A stretch of 37,415 bases of DNA from positions 1 through 37,415 of the forward strand of contig JALVTJ010000021.1 of NCBI GenBank assembly GCA_027036005.1. The letters are read 5' to 3'. The DNA is from Nautiliaceae bacterium (GTDB lineage: Bacteria > Campylobacterota > Campylobacteria > Campylobacterales > Nautiliaceae). The notes below the pieces were generated by a model. It was not told the DNA's origin. It did not search any database and saw only the letters and a list, made by a program, of their open reading frames with translations. Shown piece by piece: positions 24,557-32,121 of this stretch. The position numbers and the translations under genes were made by a program. Every line of letters starts with the position of its first letter. Positions within the stretch are counted from its first letter, which is position 1.

Positions 24557-24580
24557 TTCAGCCCCCCTTTATTTTTTATA

Positions 24581-24985
24581 TTATAACACAAAATATTTTT
24601 CTATCAAATCTTTGGGTATTTTTTTGGGTCTGTGGGTTTTTATATCCACAAAAACCCACTCCGTCTCCCCATAAGCCAATAATATATCATTTTTGTAAAT
24701 TTCATATTTTCTTTTTGAAGTTATTTTTCCTACTTCGTCTATCCATGTTTTAATTATAAGCTCATCCCCTAAAAATGCGGGATGTTTATATTCGATATGA
24801 TGAGATTTTACAAACCAGGTTGAGCCCATTTTTTTATATGTATCGGGGGTAAAGCCGAGACTTTCTGAATGCTTGACGGCTGCATTTATCATCCATTCGA
24901 GATATTTCAAATTGTTTACATGTCCGTTGAAATCTATATCGTTTTTATTTACTCTAACTTTTTCCTTAAAAATTTGTGGTTTCAT
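24581..24985 (-). CDS. Hotdog-fold acyl-CoA thioesterase (4HBT family)
   Basis: 134-residue single hotdog domain. The N-terminal pattern VNKNDIDFNGHVNNLKYLEWM is the YbgC/FadM/4HBT signature, in which Asp (NDID) and the GHVNN segment shape the active site. The rest (HHIEYKHPAFLGDELIIKTWI, GETEWVFVD) fits the family core. Such enzymes hydrolyse acyl-CoA or acyl-ACP thioesters; chain-length preference cannot be read. The start has AAAAAAGGG upstream. It is the first gene of a pair with the PEBP-like protein, divergent from glyS across a 141-bp gap. Confidence 0.88.
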   Translation of the reverse strand: MKPQIFKEKVRVNKNDIDFNGHVNNLKYLEWMINAAVKHSESLGFTPDTYKKMGSTWFVKSHHIEYKHPAFLGDELIIKTWIDEVGKITSKRKYEIYKNDILLAYGETEWVFVDIKTHRPKKIPKDLIEKYFVL

Positions 24986-25009
24986 TTATAACCCTTTTTT
25001 ATTGGTTAC

Positions 25010-25034
25010 TTGATAATCTTGAATTATCGATCAA
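25010..25034. promoter_or_regulatory. Inverted repeat upstream of glyS and the thioesterase
   Basis: The arms TTGATAAT and ATTATC(G)ATCAA surround a CTTGA centre, with one unpaired G. It lies in the divergent 141-bp gap, 25 bp from the thioesterase start and about 90 bp from glyS. It could be an operator. The rest of the gap is AT-rich and holds no gene. Confidence 0.4.
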
Positions 25035-25101
25035 AATTTGTAATTATTTTCAAATCATCTTATTATTCATTCTTACCGCACATATTATACTACATTTTGA
25101 T

Positions 25102-25120
25102 AAAATTACACTAAAAAAGG
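25102..25120 (+). promoter_or_regulatory. Candidate -10 box and ribosome site of glyS
   Basis: TAAAAT at 25102-25107, preceded by TTTTGA, is a -10 box of the type seen before several genes here. AAAAAAGGA follows at 25112-25120, six bases before the glyS ATG. The resulting leader is only about 15 bases. Confidence 0.5.
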
Positions 25121-25126
25121 ATATTA

Positions 25127-27100
25127 ATGTTAAAACCTTTGTTAATTGAAATAGGAGTTGAAGAGCTACCCGCAATACCTTTACTTAAAGAGCTTCCGAA
25201 TATAGAAAAAAAATGGCTTTTTATTTTGGAAGAATACAATTTAAAAACAGATTTTGATTTTTTTTATACACCGAGAAGACTGACACTCTGGCACAGAGAA
25301 TTTCCCACAAAACAACCGGATAACACCCAAGAAATATGGGGAGCTCCAAAAACAATTGCTGAAAAAAACCCCAAAGCAATTGAAGGTTTTGCAAAAAAAG
25401 TCGGAATTTCGATAAATGAAATTGAATATAAAACAAAAAACAACCAGGAATTTTTATATTACAAAAAAGAAATAAAAGGTAAAAACGCAAAAGAACTCCT
25501 GCCTGAAATGATTGAAAAATGGCTAAAATCTCTAAATTTTGGCAAAACTATGAAATGGGGAAGATGTAAAAACGAATTCATAAGACCCGTGAGATGGATT
25601 TTGTGTATGCTCGAAAACGAAGCCATTACATTTAATTCTTTTTGCGTTACTTCAAGTAATTTCACCATGCCCCATAGAATTGTAAAAAAACCTATTTTTT
25701 TCGATTTTGCGGGAGAATATTTTTGCAAACTCGATAAAAACGGAGTAATTTTATATCCGGATGAGAGAAAGAAAAAAATATTGGAAGAAATTAAAAAAAT
25801 AGAAAAAGAAAATAATTTAAAAGTCCGAATTGATGAAGATTTATTAAATGAGATTATCGCTATTACCGAATATCCTACCGCACTTTTGGGAAATTTCGAT
25901 GAAGAATTTTTAATATTGCCTCCGGAAGTAATAATTACCTCAATGAAAGAGCATCAAAGATATTTTCCAGTATTTAAAGACGGAAAATTAACTAATAAAT
26001 TTATAGTTGTAAGCAACGCTTTTACAGATGATTTTTCAAAAATTATCAAAGGTAACGAAAGGGTATTAAAAGCCAGATTAAACGACGCTTTATTTTTCTA
26101 TGAAAACGATTTGAAAAACGGCCTTAAAATTGAAGGATTAAAAAATATCGTCTATATGGACAAACTCGGTTCACTTTACGATAAAGTAAAAAGAGAAGAA
26201 AAAATTATTGAATATTTGGCAAAAAATTATAAAGGAGATTTGGAAAAAGCCAAAAAAGCTGTAAATTTGGCAAAAGCAGACCTTTTAAGCGAAATGGTTT
26301 ACGAATTTACCGAACTTCAAGGAATAATGGGTTATTATTATGCCCTAAAAGAAGGAATAGATAAAGAAATTGCCGTTGCAATAAAAGAGCAATACGGCGA
26401 TTATGCCTCAAATAAAACATCTGCGCTTTTAAACATAGCAAAAAATCTGGATACTATTTTGGGGCTTTTCAGCATTGATAAAAAACCCAAAGGAAACAAA
26501 GACCCGTTTGGACTTAGAAGAGCGGCAAACCATATACTTAAAATATCAATTGAAAACAGCATCCCTATTGATATTAAAAAAACCGTAAAAGATTTAAAAG
26601 AAAATTACCGAAATTTGGATGAAAATGAAGTGATTGATTTTATTTTTGAGAGACTTTATAAATTTTATGATGTAAACCCTACGGTTATAAGAGCAGTTTT
26701 GGCAACAGGCGAAAGTAATTTGATACAAATAGACAAAAAAATAAAACTTCTAAATAATATTGTAACAAGCAGAGATTTTAACGACCTTTCAATAACTTTC
26801 AAAAGGGTTGCGAATATCGTCAAAGATTTTGACATTAATTCTATAAAAGTAGATGAAAATCTTTTTGAGAAAAAAGAGGAAAAAGAACTGTGGAGAGAAT
26901 TTCAAAAAGTAAAAGAGATTAAAGATATGGAAAAGAAACTTGATTTTTTAATTTCTCTAAAACCATTAATCGATAAATTTTTTGACAATGTTTTGGTAAA
27001 TGTAGATGATGAAAAAATAAAATTCAATAGAAAAAGCCTTATAGCTTCAATATATAAAGAATTTTTGGATATTGCAGATATTAAGGAAATAACAATATAA
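25127..27100 (+). CDS. glyS: Glycyl-tRNA synthetase beta subunit
   Basis: 657-residue beta subunit of the bacterial alpha2beta2 glycyl-tRNA synthetase, which binds tRNA while the alpha subunit (glyQ) holds the catalytic core. The N-terminus PLLIEIGVEELPAIPL and the segments FGKTMKWG, RPVRWI and MKEHQRYFPVF are diagnostic. DPFGLRRAANHILK lies near residue 464, and the end is the helical anticodon-binding part. Length is slightly under the usual 680-700. glyQ is not in the window, as is usual in Campylobacterota, where the two genes are separate. thiS follows 11 bp downstream and is probably co-transcribed. Confidence 0.97.
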   Translation: MLKPLLIEIGVEELPAIPLLKELPNIEKKWLFILEEYNLKTDFDFFYTPRRLTLWHREFPTKQPDNTQEIWGAPKTIAEKNPKAIEGFAKKVGISINEIEYKTKNNQEFLYYKKEIKGKNAKELLPEMIEKWLKSLNFGKTMKWGRCKNEFIRPVRWILCMLENEAITFNSFCVTSSNFTMPHRIVKKPIFFDFAGEYFCKLDKNGVILYPDERKKKILEEIKKIEKENNLKVRIDEDLLNEIIAITEYPTALLGNFDEEFLILPPEVIITSMKEHQRYFPVFKDGKLTNKFIVVSNAFTDDFSKIIKGNERVLKARLNDALFFYENDLKNGLKIEGLKNIVYMDKLGSLYDKVKREEKIIEYLAKNYKGDLEKAKKAVNLAKADLLSEMVYEFTELQGIMGYYYALKEGIDKEIAVAIKEQYGDYASNKTSALLNIAKNLDTILGLFSIDKKPKGNKDPFGLRRAANHILKISIENSIPIDIKKTVKDLKENYRNLDENEVIDFIFERLYKFYDVNPTVIRAVLATGESNLIQIDKKIKLLNNIVTSRDFNDLSITFKRVANIVKDFDINSIKVDENLFEKKEEKELWREFQKVKEIKDMEKKLDFLISLKPLIDKFFDNVLVNVDDEKIKFNRKSLIASIYKEFLDIADIKEITI

Positions 27101-27111
27101 ACGGAGTTTAA

Positions 27112-27330
27112 ATGAAAAGAGAAAATCTAATAAAAATAAAAATCAACGGAATTGAAAAAAAGATAAAACCTAATACTACGATTCAAACGCTTCTTAAAGA
27201 ACTCGAAATTCTTGATAAAACAATGGCGATAGCCGTCAATATGCAAATTGTTAAAAAAGAAAATTGGGATAAATATATTCTCAAAGAAGGAGATAAAATA
27301 GAAGCGTTAAATTTTGTAGGAGGGGGTTAG
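27112..27330 (+). CDS. thiS: Sulfur carrier protein ThiS
   Basis: 72-residue beta-grasp protein ending in Gly-Gly-Gly (NFVGGG). The C-terminal diglycine is adenylated by ThiF, converted to a thiocarboxylate and used to build the thiazole of thiamine. IKINGIEKKIKPNTTIQTLLKEL at the start, the AIAVNMQIVKKENW segment and the EGDKIEALNFVGGG end match ThiS better than MoaD, which is longer. ACGGAG precedes the ATG. The other thi genes are absent, and this copy sits behind glyS. The N-terminal MKRENL is a small extension. Confidence 0.88.
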   Translation: MKRENLIKIKINGIEKKIKPNTTIQTLLKELEILDKTMAIAVNMQIVKKENWDKYILKEGDKIEALNFVGGG

Positions 27331-27357
27331 TAAAAACCTCACCTATTACTATAAATT

Positions 27358-27816
27358 TTAAGCTTGTCCGCCAATTTGCCCGCTTAGAGTTTCATCGGGG
27401 GTTGCTTCTCTTTTCGTTACGATTTTCACATCAAAAGTCAAATCTTCTCCCGCTAACGGATGATTATAATCAACAACGACTTTTTGATCGTCAAAATCTT
27501 TAACTGTTACGGCAATAGTTTGTCCATCAGGAGTTTGACCATAAAGCGTCATTCCTTTTTGAAGTTCAATTCCTTCAAACTGATCTCTTGGAACTTCTTG
27601 AAGCATTTCTTCGTTATATTCGCCATATGCTTCTTTTGCAGGTATTGTAACCGTTTTTTCCTCGCCTACATTCATTGCTTCTATCTCTTTTTCAAGACCC
27701 GGTATTATCTGATTTTTACCTGAGATAAATTCTAACGGAGCTTGTCCTTTATTGGAATCTACCACTTCACCTTTTGAATTTTTCACCGTATATTCTATTC
27801 CATATACATTTGCCAT
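27358..27816 (-). CDS. slyD: FKBP-type peptidyl-prolyl isomerase, SlyD-like
   Basis: 152-residue cytoplasmic prolyl isomerase/chaperone. The FKBP core reads YTVKNSKGEVVDSNKGQAPLEFISGKNQIIPGLEKEIEAMNVGEEKTVTIPAKEAYGEYNEE, then the insert-in-flap (IF) chaperone domain (EVPRDQFEGIELQKGMTL... DYNHPLAGEDLTF). The His/Cys-rich metal-binding tail of E. coli SlyD is missing; the tail here is only EATPDETLSGQIGGQA. It is the last gene of the tol-pal run, as in C. jejuni Cj0115. A TATACT box at 27850..27845 suggests an additional promoter of its own. Confidence 0.93.
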   Translation of the reverse strand: MANVYGIEYTVKNSKGEVVDSNKGQAPLEFISGKNQIIPGLEKEIEAMNVGEEKTVTIPAKEAYGEYNEEMLQEVPRDQFEGIELQKGMTLYGQTPDGQTIAVTVKDFDDQKVVVDYNHPLAGEDLTFDVKIVTKREATPDETLSGQIGGQA

Positions 27817-27830
27817 TTGAATCCTTTAAA

Positions 27831-27850
27831 TTTAATTGAATTAAAGTATA
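27831..27850 (-). promoter_or_regulatory. Possible internal promoter of slyD with palindrome
   Basis: TATACT at 27850..27845 with a TGT just upstream could be a -10 box for slyD, giving a leader of about 20 bases. It is followed by the perfect palindrome TTTAATT-G-AATTAAA at 27831-27845, and AAAGGA precedes the start codon. Confidence 0.35.
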
Positions 27851-27855
27851 ACATA

Positions 27856-28725
27856 TTACTTTAATTTTGCCAAATCTTTTTTTGCCAAAGTAGCATATTT
27901 GGATTTAGGATAATCGGAAATAAGTTTTTCAAAAGAAAGTTTTGCCGCTTTTTTATTATTTAAATACAAAAACGCTTTTGCGCTATGATATAAAAGTCTG
28001 GATGTAAAAGAGGTTTTTTTAGAATATAAATCCACGCTTTTTTTATAATATGCAAGAGCCTCTTTATAATGTTTTTCTTTATATGCTATTTCGCCCAAAT
28101 AAAAAGCGGAAGTCGCTGGCATATAATTTTTTGAAAGTGTATAAGAAAAATATTTTTTCGATTCATTAAGATTACCATTAAAAAAATCTTTTCTTGCTAT
28201 TGCAAAAGCTTCTTTAAGAGAAAGAGGTTTTTGTTTGTTTAATCTTTTAACAATTTCAAAAATGCTTTGTTTTAATGTTTGAAAATTCTGATTTTGTATT
28301 TTTACTATCTCTTCTATACTTTCCTTAATTGAGGTCAAATTATTTTCCATTGAATTAATTTTCGTCTTTAAATTATCAATCTCAATTTTTAAATTATTAA
28401 TTTGAGATTGCGTTTGATTATATTCTTTTTTCAATGTTACTATATCATTCATAGCACTATCTATTTCATCAATTACTGTCGGAAATGCAGATAATTTATC
28501 ATTTATTATCTCATTATAATTAGAAAGTTTAAGTTTTATTTTTGCAATATCATTTTGAATATTTTGAATATTGTTATTCAATTTATTAATATTTTTTTTA
28601 TTTAAAAGTATTGCTTTTTCATCAGTAGTTAAACCATAAGGCGTACTTGAATTAAGATTACCCGCATTAAAAGGATTAACATCGGCAAAAATCAAAAGAG
28701 GGATTAAAATAAGAAATTTTTTCAT
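27856..28725 (-). CDS. cpoB: CpoB/YbgF-like Tol-Pal accessory protein
   Basis: 289-residue periplasmic protein with a signal peptide (MKKFLILIPLLIFADV), a long coiled coil at about residues 35-160 rich in Asn/Ile/Lys heptads, and a C-terminal block of TPR-like helices (about 170-289: AFAIARKDFFNGNLNESKKYF, YYKKSVDLYSKK, FEKLISDYPKSKYA). This is the CpoB layout, a factor linking Tol-Pal to septal peptidoglycan synthesis in E. coli. The coiled coil here is longer than in E. coli. The start codon and Shine-Dalgarno (AAGGA) lie in the 3' arm of a perfect inverted repeat, so translation may depend on pal. Confidence 0.88.
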   Translation of the reverse strand: MKKFLILIPLLIFADVNPFNAGNLNSSTPYGLTTDEKAILLNKKNINKLNNNIQNIQNDIAKIKLKLSNYNEIINDKLSAFPTVIDEIDSAMNDIVTLKKEYNQTQSQINNLKIEIDNLKTKINSMENNLTSIKESIEEIVKIQNQNFQTLKQSIFEIVKRLNKQKPLSLKEAFAIARKDFFNGNLNESKKYFSYTLSKNYMPATSAFYLGEIAYKEKHYKEALAYYKKSVDLYSKKTSFTSRLLYHSAKAFLYLNNKKAAKLSFEKLISDYPKSKYATLAKKDLAKLK

Positions 28726-28751
28726 ACAATTCCTTTTTTTAGGAATTGTAT
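28724..28751 (-). promoter_or_regulatory. Perfect mRNA hairpin enclosing the cpoB ribosome binding site
   Basis: On the minus strand an 11-base arm ATACAATTCCT (28751..28741) is followed by six A and the exact complement AGGAATTGTAT (28734..28724). The AGGA Shine-Dalgarno and the first two bases of the cpoB ATG are in the 3' arm. The 5' arm begins 5 bases after the pal stop codon. There is no U-run, so this is not a classical terminator. Its geometry fits ribosome-site occlusion relieved by a ribosome ending on pal. Confidence 0.75.
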
Positions 28752-28756
28752 CTAAT

Positions 28757-29335
28757 TTATGGTAGATATGTAAAATTATCTCTTCTGTTTAATCTCCAAC
28801 ACCATTTAGCATGAGCTGTACATACGGGATTTAATTCTCCGTAACTTATTATTGTAAGTTTTTTAGGATTGACTCCGAGTTTAATTAAAGCATTTTTAAC
28901 GGTATTTGCCCTTTTCAATCCCAAGGCGTAATTATACTCTTCCGTTCCCCATTCATCACAATTTCCTTCAATTCTAATTGTATAATTTGAAGAATTCGAT
29001 TTTAAAATTTTTGCAAGTTTTTCAACTTTTGGCCATTGGTCAGGTCTTATATTATATTTGTCAAAATTAAAATATATCACAATATTTGCTACCTTTTTGG
29101 CAAATTCTTGATTATTGGTAATTGCACTTACACTCGCAGCTCCCGGAATAGTTTGAGTTTGAACTTCGGCATTTTGAGTGTTTACACTTTCATTGGCATT
29201 TGATTGATTTTGTTCACTTTGCATTTGCATTGTATTATTGTTTGCATTTTGAGCATTTTCCAAACTTGGCTGTTTTGAACATCCGGTAATTAAAAACACT
29301 GCTGCAACAGCTGTAAATAAGATTTTTTTTCTCAT
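28757..29335 (-). CDS. pal: Peptidoglycan-associated lipoprotein Pal
   Basis: 192-residue outer-membrane lipoprotein. The signal peptide MRKKILFTAVAAVFLITGC is acylated at Cys19. A low-complexity Asn/Gln linker (residues about 25-65) leads to an OmpA-type peptidoglycan-binding domain: YFNFDKYNI, then RIEGNCDEWGTEEYNYALGLKRANTVKNAL and SYGELNPVC. GNCDEWGT replaces the GHTDERGT of enterobacteria, as in Campylobacter Omp18. Three cysteines in this domain (GNC, NPVC, KWC) might form a disulfide. It ties the outer membrane to the wall and works with TolB. AAAAAAAGGAG precedes the ATG. The final segment WRLNRRDNFTYLP is slightly shortened. Confidence 0.95.
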   Translation of the reverse strand: MRKKILFTAVAAVFLITGCSKQPSLENAQNANNNTMQMQSEQNQSNANESVNTQNAEVQTQTIPGAASVSAITNNQEFAKKVANIVIYFNFDKYNIRPDQWPKVEKLAKILKSNSSNYTIRIEGNCDEWGTEEYNYALGLKRANTVKNALIKLGVNPKKLTIISYGELNPVCTAHAKWCWRLNRRDNFTYLP

Positions 29336-29355
29336 GTTGTTCTCCTTTTTTTGTT

Positions 29356-30519
29356 TTACCAGTCAAACGATTGCAAAATTTTAGGCAATCGATAGTAAAA
29401 AATTTTGTTTTCATTTAAACGTATTATACCAATTTTACTGTAAAAATGCTCTCTTTTTATAAACATTATTGAATTTCCATCAACTGAAAAGTTAGGAAAC
29501 ATATTTTGCCCTCCGAATGTAAGCCTTTTAAGCGAATCATCATTTTGATTAAGCAAAAACAGATTAAATGTATTATCGCCAAATGCCTTATTCGTCTCCC
29601 TAGTGCTTACAACCATCAAATTTTTATATGTATCTACACCTACTTGATTTTTACCTTGATAAAGCACCCTTGTAATGTCTCCTGTTTTTAAATCTTTTTG
29701 AAATACATAAGGCAAACCGTATCTATCGGATATAAACACTATTTTATTACCCCAAAATTTACCGCTTACATCTATTCCCGGATATTTCGTTATTTGAATT
29801 AATTTATGATTTTTATACCAATAAACATCAGGATTTCCTTTTGGAGCCAATGTTAACAAAATTCCTTTTTTTGAATTCACATCAGAAACTATTAATAATC
29901 CTTGTGATGAAAGAATTTTTTGAAGTTTACCAGTATAAATATTAAATTTATATAATGTAGGAAGCCTTTGATACTTTGTAAAATAAAAACTCGTTTGATT
30001 TACATCAGCCCATCTCGGAAAAATATTTAGCCCCCCTGTGATTAGCAGTTTTTTATATGATAGTGTATAATCTGACAAATAAATGGACGCCTCCTTGGGA
30101 GCAGTTAAAATAGAATAAACGACTTTTCTAATTAAAAATTTGGCACTTGGCATATTAAAATATTTATTTATATCATAAACGGCTCTATGTACTAAAAAAG
30201 GAAAATATGCATAAGTTGTGGATTTATATCTTTTTTCCAAGACTAAATTATTATGTTGTAAATATTTAACATCCAAAAGTTTTTTGGATTTATTATAAGA
30301 TATATCAAACACCATAGCAGTATTATTTGTTTCATTGGTATCGTATTTAACATTAAAATGATTCAAAACAGTAAAATCCATTTTTAAAATTTTTTCAACA
30401 GGTTTTACACCTCTATAATTCACAATAATATTAGGCATATTTTCTAAATATTTCGTTATAACAAGTTCTTTTGAATATAATCCTACCAAAAATAAAAATA
30501 TTAAAAAAATTTTTCTCAT
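29356..30519 (-). CDS. tolB: Tol-Pal system protein TolB
   Basis: 387-residue periplasmic beta-propeller protein that binds Pal and is the target of the TolQRA motor. The signal peptide is MRKIFLIFLFLVGLYSKEL. An alpha/beta N-terminal domain follows to about residue 140. The rest consists of WD40-like propeller blades with the TolB motifs, such as GLNIFPRWADVNQ, APKGNPDVYWY, KIVFISDRYGLPYVF and GQNMFPNFSVDGNSIMFI. It is somewhat shorter than the usual 410-430 residues. Its ATG overlaps the tolA-like stop by 4 bp, and pal starts 20 bp downstream. Confidence 0.93.
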   Translation of the reverse strand: MRKIFLIFLFLVGLYSKELVITKYLENMPNIIVNYRGVKPVEKILKMDFTVLNHFNVKYDTNETNNTAMVFDISYNKSKKLLDVKYLQHNNLVLEKRYKSTTYAYFPFLVHRAVYDINKYFNMPSAKFLIRKVVYSILTAPKEASIYLSDYTLSYKKLLITGGLNIFPRWADVNQTSFYFTKYQRLPTLYKFNIYTGKLQKILSSQGLLIVSDVNSKKGILLTLAPKGNPDVYWYKNHKLIQITKYPGIDVSGKFWGNKIVFISDRYGLPYVFQKDLKTGDITRVLYQGKNQVGVDTYKNLMVVSTRETNKAFGDNTFNLFLLNQNDDSLKRLTFGGQNMFPNFSVDGNSIMFIKREHFYSKIGIIRLNENKIFYYRLPKILQSFDW

Positions 30520-31202
30520 TTGTTTACCTTTGTTTGAAATTTTATCGTTATATCTATATTTTTGTTATATTTTATATTTTTTATTCCTTCTATCAATTCT
30601 TTTTGTTTATCTATATTTAAATTGCTATCCAAAATTAAAACATTTATATTTCCATTATTATTTATAAATTTAATTATAGCGTATTCACCCGGAATAAATG
30701 AAATATTATTCCAAATTTCGTAAATTTTATTAATCAGTTCATTAATTTTTCCTTTTGAAACATTTGAATGAGTGTTATATGAAATGTTTATATTTATATT
30801 TATATTTTTTATCTTATTCAATTGTTTAAAAATCTGACCTTTAAATCTGCTCATACTATTCTGTTTTTCCAAATTTACTTTTTTTGTCGAAATATTATAA
30901 TGGACATTTTTAAATATATCATTAAAATTTACATTTCCTCCTTTTGTAAAAGAAGATTTTGAACCAATTTTCAATTTTTTTGTATTTTTTTTAGGTTTTG
31001 GAATTTTTTTTGCAGCTTTTGTATGGGTTATAACATTCCTTTTAATTAAACGATTTTGATTTAAATTGAAATTTTTAGTAACTATTGCCGTATGTATATA
31101 AACAATATTTTCTTTTTGAGGTTTACGATTAAAAATAAAATAAAAAAAAAGCAAAACCAAACCATAAGAAATCAAAGAAAGAACAAAAGCTACAAGTTTC
31201 AT
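30516..31202 (-). CDS. tolA: TolA/TonB-like energy-transducing protein
   Basis: 228-residue protein with one N-terminal membrane helix (about residues 2-22) and a basic periplasmic stalk (KAAKKIPKPKKNTKKLK). It ends in a TolA/TonB-type domain (ELINKIYEIWNNISFIPGEYAIIKFINNNGNINVLILDSN, residues about 150-195). It should carry motion of the TolQR proton channel to TolB/Pal. The stalk is far shorter than in E. coli TolA and lacks the long Ala-rich helix. The region around residue 130 has alternating Asn-Ile residues (NININIS). Position between tolR and tolB supports the TolA role over TonB. Both ends overlap neighbours by 4 bp. Confidence 0.8.
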   Translation of the reverse strand: MKLVAFVLSLISYGLVLLFFYFIFNRKPQKENIVYIHTAIVTKNFNLNQNRLIKRNVITHTKAAKKIPKPKKNTKKLKIGSKSSFTKGGNVNFNDIFKNVHYNISTKKVNLEKQNSMSRFKGQIFKQLNKIKNINININISYNTHSNVSKGKINELINKIYEIWNNISFIPGEYAIIKFINNNGNINVLILDSNLNIDKQKELIEGIKNIKYNKNIDITIKFQTKVNK

Positions 31203-31576
31203 TTAGTAAGTAATCCTATCTGGGTAAATCCGGTTTTTACGACAGATGAATATATTTTCATAAAAAGAGAATATTTTATATCTTTGTCCGCTGCTATATA
31301 AACAAGTGAATTTTTATTATAATTTCCATATTTCAGATTAAAATTTTCCAAAAAATTTTTCACCGGCATCCTTTGATTATTAACTAACACTTCTGCGTCT
31401 TTTTTAATAATTATTGTTATGGTTGCTTTTTTCATAGCCGGAGTTTTTTTGCTTCCCTGCGGCAGATTGACCGTTCTTTCTTGATAAGTGGAAACACTAA
31501 CAGATACCATAAGTATTGCAAGCAAAACAAGCATTATATCTACAAAGGGCGTAATGTTTAATTCTGGCTTTTTCAT
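31199..31576 (-). CDS. tolR: TolR/ExbD-family proton-channel subunit
   Basis: 125-residue protein with a short cytoplasmic N-terminus and one membrane helix containing the essential Asp: NITPFVDIMLVLLAILMV (Asp13). The periplasmic domain includes VNLPQGSKKTPAMKK and IAADKDIKYSLFMKIYSSVVKTGFTQIGLLTK, as in ExbD/TolR. With TolQ it forms the proton-driven stator. The family includes ExbD, but the gene order tolQ-R-A-B-pal decides the assignment. ATGA overlaps occur on both sides. Confidence 0.93.
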   Translation of the reverse strand: MKKPELNITPFVDIMLVLLAILMVSVSVSTYQERTVNLPQGSKKTPAMKKATITIIIKKDAEVLVNNQRMPVKNFLENFNLKYGNYNKNSLVYIAADKDIKYSLFMKIYSSVVKTGFTQIGLLTK

Positions 31577-32121
31577 TTGCTAAGATATATATCTCTTTGC
31601 ATTTTTAGTGTTGATATTAAATCGTCAATCTTTTTTGAAAGTATTTGATGAAAACTATATGCAGGCACCGCCGTAATAATACCGACTGCCGTTGCGATTA
31701 AAGCATCGGCTATTGATGGAGCAATCATATTAATAGTAGTAACGCTTTGCATACCATTAAATGCACTAAGTATTCCTATAACAGTTCCGAAAAGGCCTAT
31801 AAACGGAGCTGTTGAAGCTACTATACTTAAAAACACAAGTCCATTTCCTGCTTTTATTTTAGCCGCTTGAATACATGCATCAAAACTGTATTTATTTATT
31901 TTTTCTGATTTTTCAATACATGTTTTTAGTGAAGAATTTATAGAAAATGTATTATTTAAAAGTAAAGAATTAAATGCTTCTTTTTCTTTTTTTATCCAAG
32001 ACGAAAGATAAAACAATTTATAAAAAAATACAAAAAAAACGAAAAAAAGATAAATTCCGAGCCAACCCAAAACTATAATATTTATAGGATTGGCTAAAAA
32101 TTTAGAGATTTCTGGCAACAT
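31573..32121 (-). CDS. tolQ: TolQ/ExbB-family proton-channel subunit
   Basis: 182-residue inner-membrane protein with three helices, at about residues 10-30, 93-120 and 135-160. The conserved segment GNGLVFLSIVASTAPFIGLFGTVIGILSAFNGM and the pore helix PSIADALIATAVGIITAVPAYSFHQ are diagnostic of TolQ/ExbB/MotA proteins. The ATG at 32121 is preferred over 32157 because the extra residues (MHWWRQFLQRLR) are just the out-of-frame end of atpC. It still overlaps atpC by 20 bp and has no clear Shine-Dalgarno, so it probably depends on translation of the ATPase epsilon subunit. Confidence 0.92.
   Translation of the reverse strand: MLPEISKFLANPINIIVLGWLGIYLFFVFFVFFYKLFYLSSWIKKEKEAFNSLLLNNTFSINSSLKTCIEKSEKINKYSFDACIQAAKIKAGNGLVFLSIVASTAPFIGLFGTVIGILSAFNGMQSVTTINMIAPSIADALIATAVGIITAVPAYSFHQILSKKIDDLISTLKMQRDIYLSK

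Noticed and set aside
24561-24568. Run of six C (six G on the minus strand) upstream of the PEBP-like gene as a phase-variable tract
   Set aside because: Campylobacter-type variable G-tracts are generally eight or longer; six, here and at about 11521, is within chance and partly forms the ribosome site.
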